Positions 1 through 6,851 of a DNA stretch of 15,530 nucleotides are shown in pieces. Both the position numbers and the translations under genes were made by a program. The DNA comes from Bacteroidota bacterium. GTDB lineage: Bacteria; Bacteroidota; Bacteroidia; Chitinophagales; Chitinophagaceae. The stretch's first letter is position 1. Each line of letters begins with the position of its first letter. The stretch is taken from the NCBI GenBank assembly GCA_023423285.1, contig JAFAFV010000098.1:1-15530 (forward strand). The letters run 5' to 3'. The notes beneath the pieces are model-generated. The model ran no database searches. It was not told the DNA's origin and saw only the letters and a program-made list of their open reading frames with translations.

Positions 1-1098
1 TTTCAGCAAAAAGTAAGCGAAAAAGTGTTCAGCTTTTGGGGACACATCCGCCTGCAGCAGGCCATGCCTTACCAGTCTGTATTAAGAGAAGAAATGCCGA
101 TTACCGCTAATGACACGATCGTGCGGGAAATTCAAAGGCATCCGCAGGTAAAAAGCATTCATCCATTTGCCACGCGCTATGCCATTTTAAAAACAGCCGA
201 TGACCTGGAAGGTGTGATGGTAAAGGGGCTCGACAGCACATATGATTTTAACCACCTGAAAGATTTTATTGTTGCAGGTGGGCGGGCGCCCAAATTTTCT
301 GACAGCACTTACAGCCGGGAGATTTTGATCTCCCAAAAAACCGCTGATGCTTTAAAGCTAAAAGTGGGAGACAGGGTGTTTATTTATTTCATCAGGCCCG
401 ATAACAGCCTGCGGCCAGACAGGCTAACGATTACCGGATTATTTAAAACTGGTATTGAAGAATATGATAAAACGTTTGCCCTGGGCGATATGAAACTTAT
501 TCAACGGCTGAACGATTGGGACTCCACCCAAATTGGTGGTTACGAAGTTTTTTTAAACGATTATAAGCAGATAGATTCTGTGGCTGAACAACTGTACAAC
601 CTTCCGGGCCTGCCGCCTTCCTGGACGGCACAAAGCATTCAGAGAATTACCCCCAATATTTTTGACTGGCTGAATATGCAGGACGTAACACGCAATGTGT
701 TGATTGGAATTATGGTGTTGGTGGCTGTTATTAACCTGATCACCTGCCTTATCATCCTGGTATTAGAGCGCATGCGCATGGTGGGTGTATTAAAAGCCAT
801 TGGCGCCAGCGACTGGCAGGTGCAAAGAGTATTTCTACAGCACAGCCTCATTATTACGCTCACAGGCATACTTGGGGGTGTTGCTTTTGCGCTTTCGCTG
901 CTGTGGCTGCAGTTGAAAACACAGTTTATTAAATTAAATGAAGAAGCTTATTACCTTAGTTACGCGGCAGTAAAAATAAGTATTGGTGAAATTTTAGCTA
1001 TTTGCATCACCACCTTTATCATTTGCCTGCTCGTTCTTATGATCCCTACTTATATTGTAAAAAAAGTACAGCCGGTAAAAGCGATACATTTCAGGTAA
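1..1098 (+). CDS. LolC/LolE-type ABC transporter permease (FtsX family), 5' truncated
   Basis: This is the C-terminal 365 residues of an inner-membrane permease of the FtsX/LolCE family. In that family two permeases and a LolD-type ATPase release lipoproteins from the inner membrane toward the outer membrane. The frame is open to base 1, so the gene begins outside the window; the GTG at 25 is only an internal codon. About 40 residues, including the first membrane helix, should be missing compared with the usual 400-415. What is visible is a periplasmic domain (roughly the first 220 residues), then a membrane helix near 'GIMVLVAVINLITCLIIL', the hallmark cytoplasmic loop 'LERMRMVGVLKAIGAS' seen in LolC/LolE, and two further helices ending in 'VQPVKAIHFR'. 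The loop normally contacts the ATPase. No partner gene is visible on the right. It could instead be a generic MacB-like FtsX permease, but the MRMVGVLKA(I/L)GA loop favours LolC/E. Confidence 0.88.
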   Translation, partial: FQQKVSEKVFSFWGHIRLQQAMPYQSVLREEMPITANDTIVREIQRHPQVKSIHPFATRYAILKTADDLEGVMVKGLDSTYDFNHLKDFIVAGGRAPKFSDSTYSREILISQKTADALKLKVGDRVFIYFIRPDNSLRPDRLTITGLFKTGIEEYDKTFALGDMKLIQRLNDWDSTQIGGYEVFLNDYKQIDSVAEQLYNLPGLPPSWTAQSIQRITPNIFDWLNMQDVTRNVLIGIMVLVAVINLITCLIILVLERMRMVGVLKAIGASDWQVQRVFLQHSLIITLTGILGGVAFALSLLWLQLKTQFIKLNEEAYYLSYAAVKISIGEILAICITTFIICLLVLMIPTYIVKKVQPVKAIHFR

Positions 1099-1126
1099 AA
1101 AAAGCCGCAGAAATAAACTGCGGCTT
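1097..1126 (-). terminator. Intrinsic terminator of the Tyr-rich lipoprotein gene
   Basis: A perfect 9-bp stem (1102-1110 with 1118-1126, arms AAGCCGCAG / CTGCGGCTT) encloses a 7-base loop. On the minus strand it is followed by seven T residues (complement of A1097-A1103), the classic intrinsic terminator order, starting 23 bases after the stop of the gene ending at 1150. On the plus strand no T-run follows, so it would act mainly on minus-strand transcription. The T-tract overlaps the stop codon of the convergent permease gene (1096-1098). Confidence 0.85.
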
Positions 1127-1149
1127 GTAAGAATTGCAATACGTTCCCA

Positions 1150-1665
1150 TTAATTTCTTCTGCTACTGCTTCTTGAAGGAGCCGTAGTGTTACTTCTCGA
1201 AGAACTGCCTCTTGATGGAGCACTATAACTTCTTGAAGGCGAAGTGCTGCGCGGCGCCGTATAACTGCGTGAAGACGAGCTGGAACGCTGCTGTGGCGTA
1301 TAACTTCTGGATGGCGTACTACGGCGCGGAGAAACAACCTCACGCGAGTTTCTTTCTGAGGACCTTCTTGAGGGAGATAGCGTTCTACTGTCTGTTCTGT
1401 TGTCACGGCTTCTCACAGATCGTTCGTTACGATACCTGTCTCTGTAATAATAATTGTTATAAACCCTTGTGCGCGGGTAATCATAATAGCCATAGTAGCC
1501 GGGGTAATACCCATAATATCCTGGATGATAATAGTAACGGTTATGGCCATAATACCCGTTATCATGGGCATAGTAGCCGGGAGCGCAGGATGTGAATCCT
1601 ACAACAAGCAGCGCCACAGCGCCAAGTATGCCTACTCGGGTTGAATTAAAAAAGGAAGTTTTCAT
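1150..1665 (-). CDS. Tyr/Gly-rich and Arg/Ser-rich predicted lipoprotein, function unknown
   Basis: A 171-residue protein that begins with a lipoprotein signal peptide: basic N-terminus, hydrophobic stretch 11-24, and lipobox GFTSC with Cys27 as the predicted lipidated residue. Residues 31-74 hold 20 tyrosines in repeats such as PGYYGYY. Residues 79-171 are an Arg/Ser/Pro-rich tail with recurring SRSYTAP-like units and a very basic C-terminus (SSSRRN). There is no recognisable enzymatic domain. Such low-complexity lipoproteins are common in Bacteroidota and are presumably outer-membrane or periplasmic (inference). The ATG at 1665 is chosen because it directly precedes the signal peptide; the leader is A/T rich with no Shine-Dalgarno box. 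The next gene upstream has its own terminator, so this gene is probably transcribed alone. Antisense open frames over it arise from biased codon use. Being a real gene is well supported by the signal peptide and terminator; its role is unknown. Confidence 0.8.
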   Translation of the reverse strand: MKTSFFNSTRVGILGAVALLVVGFTSCAPGYYAHDNGYYGHNRYYYHPGYYGYYPGYYGYYDYPRTRVYNNYYYRDRYRNERSVRSRDNRTDSRTLSPSRRSSERNSREVVSPRRSTPSRSYTPQQRSSSSSRSYTAPRSTSPSRSYSAPSRGSSSRSNTTAPSRSSSRRN

Positions 1666-1746
1666 TTTTTATAGTTTATAAGGATTAAAAAGTGTTTTAA
1701 AATTACAAAAACATTTTAATTAAAGGTATTGCATGAACCTCTTTAT

Positions 1747-1777
1747 AAAACAATAGCCGCAACAGTGCTGCGGCTAT
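1747..1777 (-). terminator. Intrinsic terminator downstream of the basic PGQ-motif protein gene
   Basis: A perfect 9-bp stem (1753-1761 ATAGCCGCA with 1769-1777 TGCGGCTAT) and a 7-base loop, followed on the minus strand by TG then four T residues. It lies about 47 bases after the stop at 1824 and ahead of the lipoprotein gene start at 1665. Its core, GCCGCA/TGCGGC, is the same as in the terminator at 1102-1126. Confidence 0.7.
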
Positions 1778-1823
1778 ATTCATACTCAATCAATTAAACC
1801 GAGTATTCAAATTTTATGTTTTG

Positions 1824-2315
1824 TTAAAGTCCAAACAGGCTTCCAATCCTACGGGCTATATCACCAGTTTGATTAGTACGATAATTATCATCGTAAGGAT
1901 GGTCATATATCATTCTGCGTTGTGGATAGTAAACGTTATTGTTGTAACTTTTCTTTTGCTGACCTGGAGCAAACGCTTTTGCTGACTGATGGCCATAGAT
2001 TTTCTTGGCCTGTCCCGGAGGAAGACTTCTTACATTTTGGCCAGGGTAATAAACAGAACCACTACGGCGATACACACGGTCATCTCCCCGCTCTCTATAA
2101 ATCACACCGCTTCTTCTGCTTCTGTAGTCAACATCGCGATCACGATATACAGCGTTCCGATCATTGCCTTTGTATTTGTTTATTTTAGATTTAGAGTTAT
2201 GTGTCTTATTTACTTTATTACCTTTATTATTGCCATTACCTCTTCCCTGGGCATTTGCTGCCGAAAAGCCGAACAGGGCTATAATTAATGCAAGTACTGT
2301 GATTTTTGTTTTCAT
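1824..2315 (-). CDS. Small basic secreted protein with PGQ motifs, function unknown
   Basis: A 163-residue exported protein. Residues 1-23 form a signal peptide with a likely cleavage in the AANAQ region. The mature part starts with a Gly/Asn/Lys-rich stretch (24-50), then an Arg/Asp/Tyr-rich segment (51-90), then three PGQ motifs: YYPGQ (89-93), LPPGQAKK (98-105) and FAPGQQKK (115-122). The C-terminus is mildly hydrophobic (IGSLFGL). LPPGQAKK-type motifs recur in small periplasmic or surface proteins of several Gram-negative groups, but I do not know an assigned activity. The ATG at 2315 sits directly before the signal peptide. It lies on the same strand as the Tyr-rich lipoprotein but has a terminator between them. 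Alternatives such as a nucleic-acid or polyanion-binding protein are suggested only by its basic charge. Confidence 0.78.
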   Translation of the reverse strand: MKTKITVLALIIALFGFSAANAQGRGNGNNKGNKVNKTHNSKSKINKYKGNDRNAVYRDRDVDYRSRRSGVIYRERGDDRVYRRSGSVYYPGQNVRSLPPGQAKKIYGHQSAKAFAPGQQKKSYNNNVYYPQRRMIYDHPYDDNYRTNQTGDIARRIGSLFGL

Positions 2316-2514
2316 AATAAAATAGTTTAACGGTTAAATCTTCTATTCTAAGACTATGCCATGTATGATTAAAGTTGTTAATGGATTCTAAATGTTATGA
2401 GATCCTTTTTTACTCTTTTAGTGAACCAGATTGAAGATATCATGTAGATATGAAGCTATGATGAAGACTCGTGTTAATGCATTGTAAAAATCTCAATGCA
2501 CTGGCTATTGCTTT
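2316..2514. other. Intergenic gap with one weak hairpin, no gene seen
   Basis: This 199-base A/T-rich gap separates the ABC exporter stop from the start of the basic secreted protein, both on the minus strand. It contains one inverted repeat, TGCATTG (2478-2484) with CAATGCA (2494-2500) around a 9-base loop, 14 bases past the exporter stop. No T-run follows on the minus strand, so it is at best a weak or Rho-assisted terminator. The promoter of the 1824-2315 gene should also lie here, but I found no convincing TAnnTTTG box. Confidence 0.35.
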
Positions 2515-4320
2515 TTAATTCTCAAAACTTTTTGCAATGCGTTCAAGGTTCAGGCTACGCGCAGAGGCGTTAAATATTTCACGGTAGCTTCCGTTGTGCA
2601 ATACCAATTCTTCATGGGTGCCCTGTTCCACAACGCTGCCCTGCTTTAATACATAAATAATATCTGCATCCACAATTTGTGAGATGGAATGCGAAATAAT
2701 CACCACCGTGCGGTTTTCTTTAATGGCATCCAGGCTATTTTTGATTTGTTCCGTTGCAATGGCATCCAGGCTTGCCGTGGGCTCATCTAAAAATATAATG
2801 GGCGGATCTTTTAAAAAAAGCCTGGCAATGGCAATGCGTTGTTGCTGCCCACCGCTTAGTAATTGAGCATCGCTGTTATAACCCATTGGCAGGGCAATAA
2901 TTTGTTCGTGCAGGTAAGCTTTTGCAGCGGCCTCCATAATTTCTTCAATAGTTGCATCTGTTTTTCCGTAGCGGATGTTGTCTTCAATACTCCCTTTAAA
3001 AATGTGATTTTTTTGCAGCACCAGCCCAATTTCCTGGCGTAAGAACTGATTATCGTACTGCTTTAAAGGCGTGCCATCAAGCAAAATTTCACCGCTGTTG
3101 GGCTCATAAAATTTATTCAGCAAATTTAAAATAGTGCTTTTGCCCGCGCCACTCAACCCTACCAGGGCTGTGGTTTTACCATGCTCAATAGTTAAGCTTA
3201 CATTGTGCAATGCCTTGGTGCCATTGGGATAAGTGAAATCAACATCTTTCATCTCAAAAGTGCCGGGTGCTTCAGGAACGATCCATTTTCCGGAATCTTC
3301 TATTTCATCATCGGCATCCAGAATTTGAAAATAAGCCTCTGCATATATAAAGGCATCATTCACCTCATCGTAAATTCTGTGCAGTTGCCTGATGGGTGCC
3401 GATACATTGTTGAAGAGCATGATGTGCAGCATGATAGCGCCAATGCTGATCTGGTGGCCCAATACCAAATAGGTTGTAAGAATAATGATAAGTACTATGC
3501 CAATTTGCTCGATAAAGGTTTTTACGCCATCGTAAGTAAAATTTGTTTTTCGGGTGTATAGCTGGTGCCCTGTCAGTTCCTGCTGAATGGTAAGTTGCCT
3601 TTTTTCTTCCACGTCTTCCCGCACAAAGCTCTTGATCACGCTGATGGATTCAATAATATTCAATAAGCCGCTGTTCTTGTTTTCCCTGCCCTGGCGAAGT
3701 TTGCGTCGCACGCCCTGCAATTTCTGCGCCTGCCGGTAGCTTACATAAAAGTAGGCCGGCAAAATAAATACAGCCACCAATCCCACGTAAAGATTGGCCA
3801 TGAACATGATAACGAGCGCCAATATAGCATTTGAAAAAAGTGGTAAAATATCTATAAAGAAATTTTGTACCAACCTTGTCAGGCTTTCCACGCCTCGGTC
3901 AATACGCGTTTGCAGTTTGCCCGATTGATTTTCTGGCGAAGTGAAAAATGCCATTCGGTAGGTGAGAATGCGGCTGATGGCCTTTTCAGCAAGTGAGTTG
4001 CTGACATTGATGCGTATTTTTTCGCCATAATATTTCTGGCCATACTGGATAAAAATATTGATCAGTTCCTTGGAAAATAAAATGGCTGAAATGAGCAAAA
4101 CCAGCTTCATGCCTTCTTCCATAGGATCAGGAAAGCGTAACAATTCTTCCACTCTGTCAACAGTATATTTTAAAACCAAAGGGTTTACCTGAGCGGCTAA
4201 AGAACCGATAAGAGTAAGGGTAAGCGTACCGAACATCATTTTGCGGTACGGCTTTACAAAAGGCCATAGCTGCCTTATAATATTTACAAGGTTTAATGTT
4301 TTTGAGAATGGTTTAGCCAA
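2515..4320 (-). CDS. ABC exporter half-transporter, MsbA/ABCB type (fused membrane and ATPase domains)
   Basis: A 601-residue half-transporter expected to act as a homodimer in the inner membrane, exporting lipid, peptide or drug-like substrates; the substrate cannot be read from sequence. Residues about 20-310 form the six-helix type-1 exporter membrane domain, with helices near 30-50, 72-95, 155-176, 178-197, 268-288 and 293-310. The ATPase domain (about 355-590) is intact: Walker A GLSGAGKST (388-396), Q-loop Gln436, signature LSGGQQQR (488-495), Walker B IIFLDEP (508-514) with catalytic Glu513, D-loop SLDA (517-520) and H-loop His544. Length and order match MsbA-like proteins. It starts 27 bases after the thiolase stop on the same strand, so co-transcription is likely, although a functional link to the thiolase is not obvious. 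MsbA itself (lipid A flippase) is one possibility, but Bacteroidota carry many paralogues, so no gene symbol is given. Confidence 0.93.
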   Translation of the reverse strand: MAKPFSKTLNLVNIIRQLWPFVKPYRKMMFGTLTLTLIGSLAAQVNPLVLKYTVDRVEELLRFPDPMEEGMKLVLLISAILFSKELINIFIQYGQKYYGEKIRINVSNSLAEKAISRILTYRMAFFTSPENQSGKLQTRIDRGVESLTRLVQNFFIDILPLFSNAILALVIMFMANLYVGLVAVFILPAYFYVSYRQAQKLQGVRRKLRQGRENKNSGLLNIIESISVIKSFVREDVEEKRQLTIQQELTGHQLYTRKTNFTYDGVKTFIEQIGIVLIIILTTYLVLGHQISIGAIMLHIMLFNNVSAPIRQLHRIYDEVNDAFIYAEAYFQILDADDEIEDSGKWIVPEAPGTFEMKDVDFTYPNGTKALHNVSLTIEHGKTTALVGLSGAGKSTILNLLNKFYEPNSGEILLDGTPLKQYDNQFLRQEIGLVLQKNHIFKGSIEDNIRYGKTDATIEEIMEAAAKAYLHEQIIALPMGYNSDAQLLSGGQQQRIAIARLFLKDPPIIFLDEPTASLDAIATEQIKNSLDAIKENRTVVIISHSISQIVDADIIYVLKQGSVVEQGTHEELVLHNGSYREIFNASARSLNLERIAKSFEN

Positions 4321-4347
4321 TGGTAATTGATTGATATTATAAGTGTA

Positions 4348-5532
4348 TTACAGTCGTTCTATAATTCCTGCAATACCCTGGCCGCCGCCTACACAGGCCG
4401 TTACCATGCCGTAGGTTTTATTCAGCCGTTTTAAATCGTTTAAAATTTGTATAGTAAGTTTGGCGCCGGTGCATCCTAATGGGTGGCCAAGAGCAATAGC
4501 GCCTCCGTTGATGTTTACTTTTTCGGGGTCTAATTGTGCTTGCCTGATGACGGCTAATGCTTGTGCGGCAAAGGCTTCATTCAGTTCTATCAAATCCACT
4601 TCTTTCAGGTTCAGGTCTGCCTGCTTCAGCACCTTAGGAATAGCAGCAACGGGGCCAATGCCCATAATGCGCGGGTGCACGCCTGCTGAAGCGCAAGCCA
4701 CGAGCCTGCCTATAGGCTTCAGTTCCAGTTCTTTCATACAGCGTTCGCTCATAACAATTACAAAGGCAGCCCCATCACTGGTTTGAGAGGAGTTGCCGGC
4801 CGTAACGGTTCCGTTGGCTGCAAACACTGGTTTTAATTCGGCCAGCGCTTCCAGCGATGTATCGGCACGCGGTCCTTCATCATTATCAACCGTAAAGGTT
4901 TTAGTCATGCGTTTGCCTTTTTCATCAATAAATACCTCTTCCACATTTATGGGCAAAATACCTTCTTTAAAATAACCGTTTTCAATAGCATGCATGGCTT
5001 TTTGATGAGACTGATAACTAAATGCATCCTGATCGCTGCGGTTTACATTAAATTCTTTTGCTACAGCCTCGGCGGTAAGCCCCATGTTGATGTAATAATC
5101 AGGTTCATCCGAAGCAATATTATAAGAGGGAACCGTTTTCCATCCTGCCGCTGGTACCAGGCTCATGCTTTCGGTGCCGCCTGCAATAATGCAATCAGCC
5201 ATACCACTTCTAATTTTAGCTGTGGCCATCGCTATCGTTTCAAGTCCTGATGCACAATACCTGTTAATGATTGCGCCCGGCGTATCTATCCCCAATGCTC
5301 TGGCAGATATAATGCGACCCATTTGCAGTCCCTGTTCTGCTTCTGGCACGGCATTACCCACCAGCAGATCGTCTACCTGCCTTGCTTCCAGTTGCGGTAC
5401 TGATGCCATTAAACCTTTTATTAATTCAATGGCAAGATCATCAGGCCGGTAAAACCTGAACCCACCTCTTTTTGCTTTTCCTACCGCGGTACGAAATCCC
5501 GCTACAATATAGGCTTCCTGCAGATATCCCAT
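4348..5532 (-). CDS. Thiolase (acetyl-CoA C-acyltransferase, FadA/AtoB type)
   Basis: A 394-residue cytosolic thiolase that cleaves 3-ketoacyl-CoA with CoA or, in reverse, condenses two acyl-CoA units. All catalytic elements are present: nucleophile Cys93 in NRYCASGLE, GGTESMS (118-124), His350 in GGAIALGHPLGCTGAK, and the second active-site Cys380 in TACVGGG. The NEAF motif (318-321) is also present. Features such as the MGLTAE segment and 'INRYCASGLETIAMA' favour the degradative FadA-like branch over biosynthetic AtoB (inference). The frame is open up to an ATG at 5637, but I choose ATG 5532: the family normally starts with 'YIVAGFRTAVGK' near residue 10, the extra 35 residues are not thiolase-like, and a consensus promoter at 5598-5628 would start transcription inside that extension. 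The ABC exporter gene follows after 27 bases. No other beta-oxidation gene is adjacent. Confidence 0.93.
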   Translation of the reverse strand: MGYLQEAYIVAGFRTAVGKAKRGGFRFYRPDDLAIELIKGLMASVPQLEARQVDDLLVGNAVPEAEQGLQMGRIISARALGIDTPGAIINRYCASGLETIAMATAKIRSGMADCIIAGGTESMSLVPAAGWKTVPSYNIASDEPDYYINMGLTAEAVAKEFNVNRSDQDAFSYQSHQKAMHAIENGYFKEGILPINVEEVFIDEKGKRMTKTFTVDNDEGPRADTSLEALAELKPVFAANGTVTAGNSSQTSDGAAFVIVMSERCMKELELKPIGRLVACASAGVHPRIMGIGPVAAIPKVLKQADLNLKEVDLIELNEAFAAQALAVIRQAQLDPEKVNINGGAIALGHPLGCTGAKLTIQILNDLKRLNKTYGMVTACVGGGQGIAGIIERL

Positions 5533-5597
5533 TTTTAATATATTTTGTGTATTGTAAGGATTGTAGCGCCTGCCAATGATGCGCAAACCTTGCTCAT

Positions 5598-5628
5598 CAA
5601 ATATAAGATATGCCGCCCGTTGTACAAA
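5598..5628 (-). promoter_or_regulatory. Bacteroidota-type promoter for the thiolase gene
   Basis: Read on the minus strand, TTTG (5628-5625) is followed by exactly 19 bases and then TATATTTG (5605-5598). This matches the known Bacteroidota primary sigma consensus TTTG-N19-TAnnTTTG in every fixed position. The predicted transcript start, near 5591, gives a leader of about 60 bases to ATG 5532 and rules out the upstream ATG at 5637 for this transcript. Confidence 0.75.
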
Positions 5629-5632
5629 AACG

Positions 5633-5676
5633 GCCATGGCCCCATGGCTTTGTAAGAATTATTTAACAACCATGGT
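5633..5676. promoter_or_regulatory. Cluster of three CCATGG palindromes between divergent promoters
   Basis: CCATGG occurs at 5634-5639, 5642-5647 and 5670-5675. The first two form a larger inverted repeat, GCCATGG-CC-CCATGGC (5633-5648), lying just upstream of the thiolase -33 box. The third is the palindrome ACCATGGT (5669-5676), lying upstream of the pyrD -33 region. The placement between two back-to-back promoters suggests an operator for a shared regulator; this is inference from position and symmetry only. Confidence 0.4.
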
Positions 5677-5683
5677 ACAATCT

Positions 5684-5714
5684 TTTTAAAGCTCTCCACT
5701 TCAAAGTATATTTG
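5684..5714 (+). promoter_or_regulatory. Bacteroidota-type promoter for pyrD, probably leaderless
   Basis: TATATTTG (5707-5714) matches the TAnnTTTG -7 box. A TTTT (5684-5687), three of four bases of the TTTG -33 box, sits exactly 19 bases upstream. Transcription should begin about 5-8 bases after the box, that is at or next to ATG 5721, implying a leaderless or nearly leaderless mRNA. Confidence 0.65.
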
Positions 5715-5720
5715 CGCATC

Positions 5721-6770
5721 ATGTACCAGCTCCTTCGTAGTTTATATTTCAATTTCGATCCTGAAACAGCGCATAAAATGGCAATGGGGCAATTGCGTCT
5801 TGCTACCCGCCTGCCGTTGGGCAAAAAAGCAGTCAGTGCTGTAATGGCACCTTCTCAAATATTTGAAACACGTTTTTTAAATATGAAGTTTAAAAACCCT
5901 GTGGGGCTGGGCGCGGGTTTTGATAAAAATGCAGGGTATTTAAACGAACTGGAAGCGCTGGGCTTTGGACATGTGGAAATTGGAACAGTGACACCGCTTG
6001 CACAGGATGGCAACGACAAACCACGGCTGTTCAGGTTACCAATTGATAAGGCGCTTATTAACCGGATGGGCTTTAACAACGAAGGTGCAGATGCGATTGC
6101 CAAACGACTGGAAGCCTGGCGGACAAAAAAGTCAGCAGTTAATGAAAAGTACCCAATGATCATTGGCGGGAATATTGGTAAAAACAAAATCACCCCCAAT
6201 GAAGAGGCCTGGAAAGATTATGCTGCCTGCTTTAATAAGTTACACCCTTTTGTAGATTATTTTACCGTGAACGTGAGCAGCCCCAATACGCCCGGCCTGC
6301 GCGCGTTGCAGGATAAGGATTCCCTGCGCAAAATATTGTTGCACCTTGCCATGATGAACAATGGCAAAGCAGTGGCCAAGCCTGTATTGTTGAAAATTGC
6401 CCCCGACCTTGAGCGGGGACAGGTGGATGATGTTATAGACCTGGCGCTGGAAATTAAGCTGGATGGTATTGTGGCCACCAATACAACCATTGAGCGAAAA
6501 CATTTAAAAACGCCAATTAAAGAAATTACCGATATTGGAGCTGGCGGCCTTAGCGGTATGCCTATTAAAGAAAAAAGCACACAGATTGTGCAGTATATTA
6601 ATGAGCAAACTGACGGGCAAATCCCTCTCATTGCCTCTGGTGGTATTTTTACGGCCAGGGATGCCAGCGAAAAAATAAAAGCAGGTGCCACGCTTGTGCA
6701 AATATGGACTGGCTTTATTTACGAAGGGCCTGCTATTGTAAAAAAGATTTGCAATGGGTTGCGTTCATAA
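5721..6770 (+). CDS. pyrD: Dihydroorotate dehydrogenase (quinone), class 2
   Basis: A 349-residue enzyme of pyrimidine synthesis that oxidises dihydroorotate to orotate with FMN, passing electrons to membrane quinone. Class 2 assignment rests on the N-terminal amphipathic membrane-docking helices ('YQLLRSLYFNFDPETAHKMA') and on family motifs: NPVGLGAGFDKNAG (59-72), EIGTVTPL (86-93), INRMGFNN (113-120), NIGKNK (151-156), NVSSPNTPGLRALQ (184-197) with the catalytic serine in the SS pair, KIAPDL (225-230), ATNTT (252-256), GGLSGMP (275-281) and the phosphate-binding IASGGI (304-309). The length is normal for class 2. The frame stays open to a TTG at 5712, but that codon lies inside the -7 box, so ATG 5721 is chosen. 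It is divergent from the thiolase and appears to be a single-gene unit. Confidence 0.96.
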   Translation: MYQLLRSLYFNFDPETAHKMAMGQLRLATRLPLGKKAVSAVMAPSQIFETRFLNMKFKNPVGLGAGFDKNAGYLNELEALGFGHVEIGTVTPLAQDGNDKPRLFRLPIDKALINRMGFNNEGADAIAKRLEAWRTKKSAVNEKYPMIIGGNIGKNKITPNEEAWKDYAACFNKLHPFVDYFTVNVSSPNTPGLRALQDKDSLRKILLHLAMMNNGKAVAKPVLLKIAPDLERGQVDDVIDLALEIKLDGIVATNTTIERKHLKTPIKEITDIGAGGLSGMPIKEKSTQIVQYINEQTDGQIPLIASGGIFTARDASEKIKAGATLVQIWTGFIYEGPAIVKKICNGLRS

Positions 6771-6800
6771 TGCTGCCTAACCTATTGGTACATCTTTAAT

Positions 6801-6833
6801 ATAGCTTAGCTATTGGCTGAACTTTTAACTTTG
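6801..6833 (+). promoter_or_regulatory. -7 box and short palindrome upstream of the GH28-like gene
   Basis: TAACTTTG (6826-6833) fits the Bacteroidota TAnnTTTG -7 box and would start a transcript about 12 bases before ATG 6852. No TTTG lies at the expected -33 position (about 6803-6806). That spot is instead occupied by a perfect palindrome ATAGCT-T-AGCTAT (6801-6813). A missing -33 box with a palindrome in its place may mean activator-dependent transcription (inference). The palindrome could also be part of the region's transcript end after pyrD, though no T-run follows it. Confidence 0.45.
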
Positions 6834-6851
6834 TTATCAGAACGGATAAAA

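Noticed and set aside
1050..1406. Minus-strand 118-codon frame overlapping the end of the permease and the lipoprotein gene
   Set aside because: It is a shifted reading of the Arg/Ser-rich region that runs through the terminator hairpin and has no signal peptide or domain.
1212..1595. Plus-strand open frame of 127 codons opposite the Tyr-rich lipoprotein gene
   Set aside because: It lies wholly antisense to a gene with a signal peptide and terminator, has an unlikely Cys/His-rich composition, and is explained by the repetitive Tyr and Arg/Ser codons on the other strand.
1721..1728. TACCTTTA on the minus strand as a -7 box for the Tyr-rich lipoprotein gene
   Set aside because: One mismatch to TAnnTTTG and no -33 element at proper spacing; too weak to list as a promoter.
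2478..2500. Hairpin after the ABC exporter considered as an intrinsic terminator
   Set aside because: The stem is only 7 bp, the loop is 9 bases and no T-run follows on the minus strand, so it is noted only as a weak structure.
5533..5637. 35-residue N-terminal extension of the thiolase from ATG 5637
   Set aside because: The -7 and -33 boxes of a consensus promoter lie inside it, and thiolases begin close to the YIVAGFRTAVGK segment, so ATG 5532 fits better.
6257..6691. Minus-strand 144-codon frame inside pyrD
   Set aside because: It is antisense to a well-conserved enzyme, with no domain or promoter.
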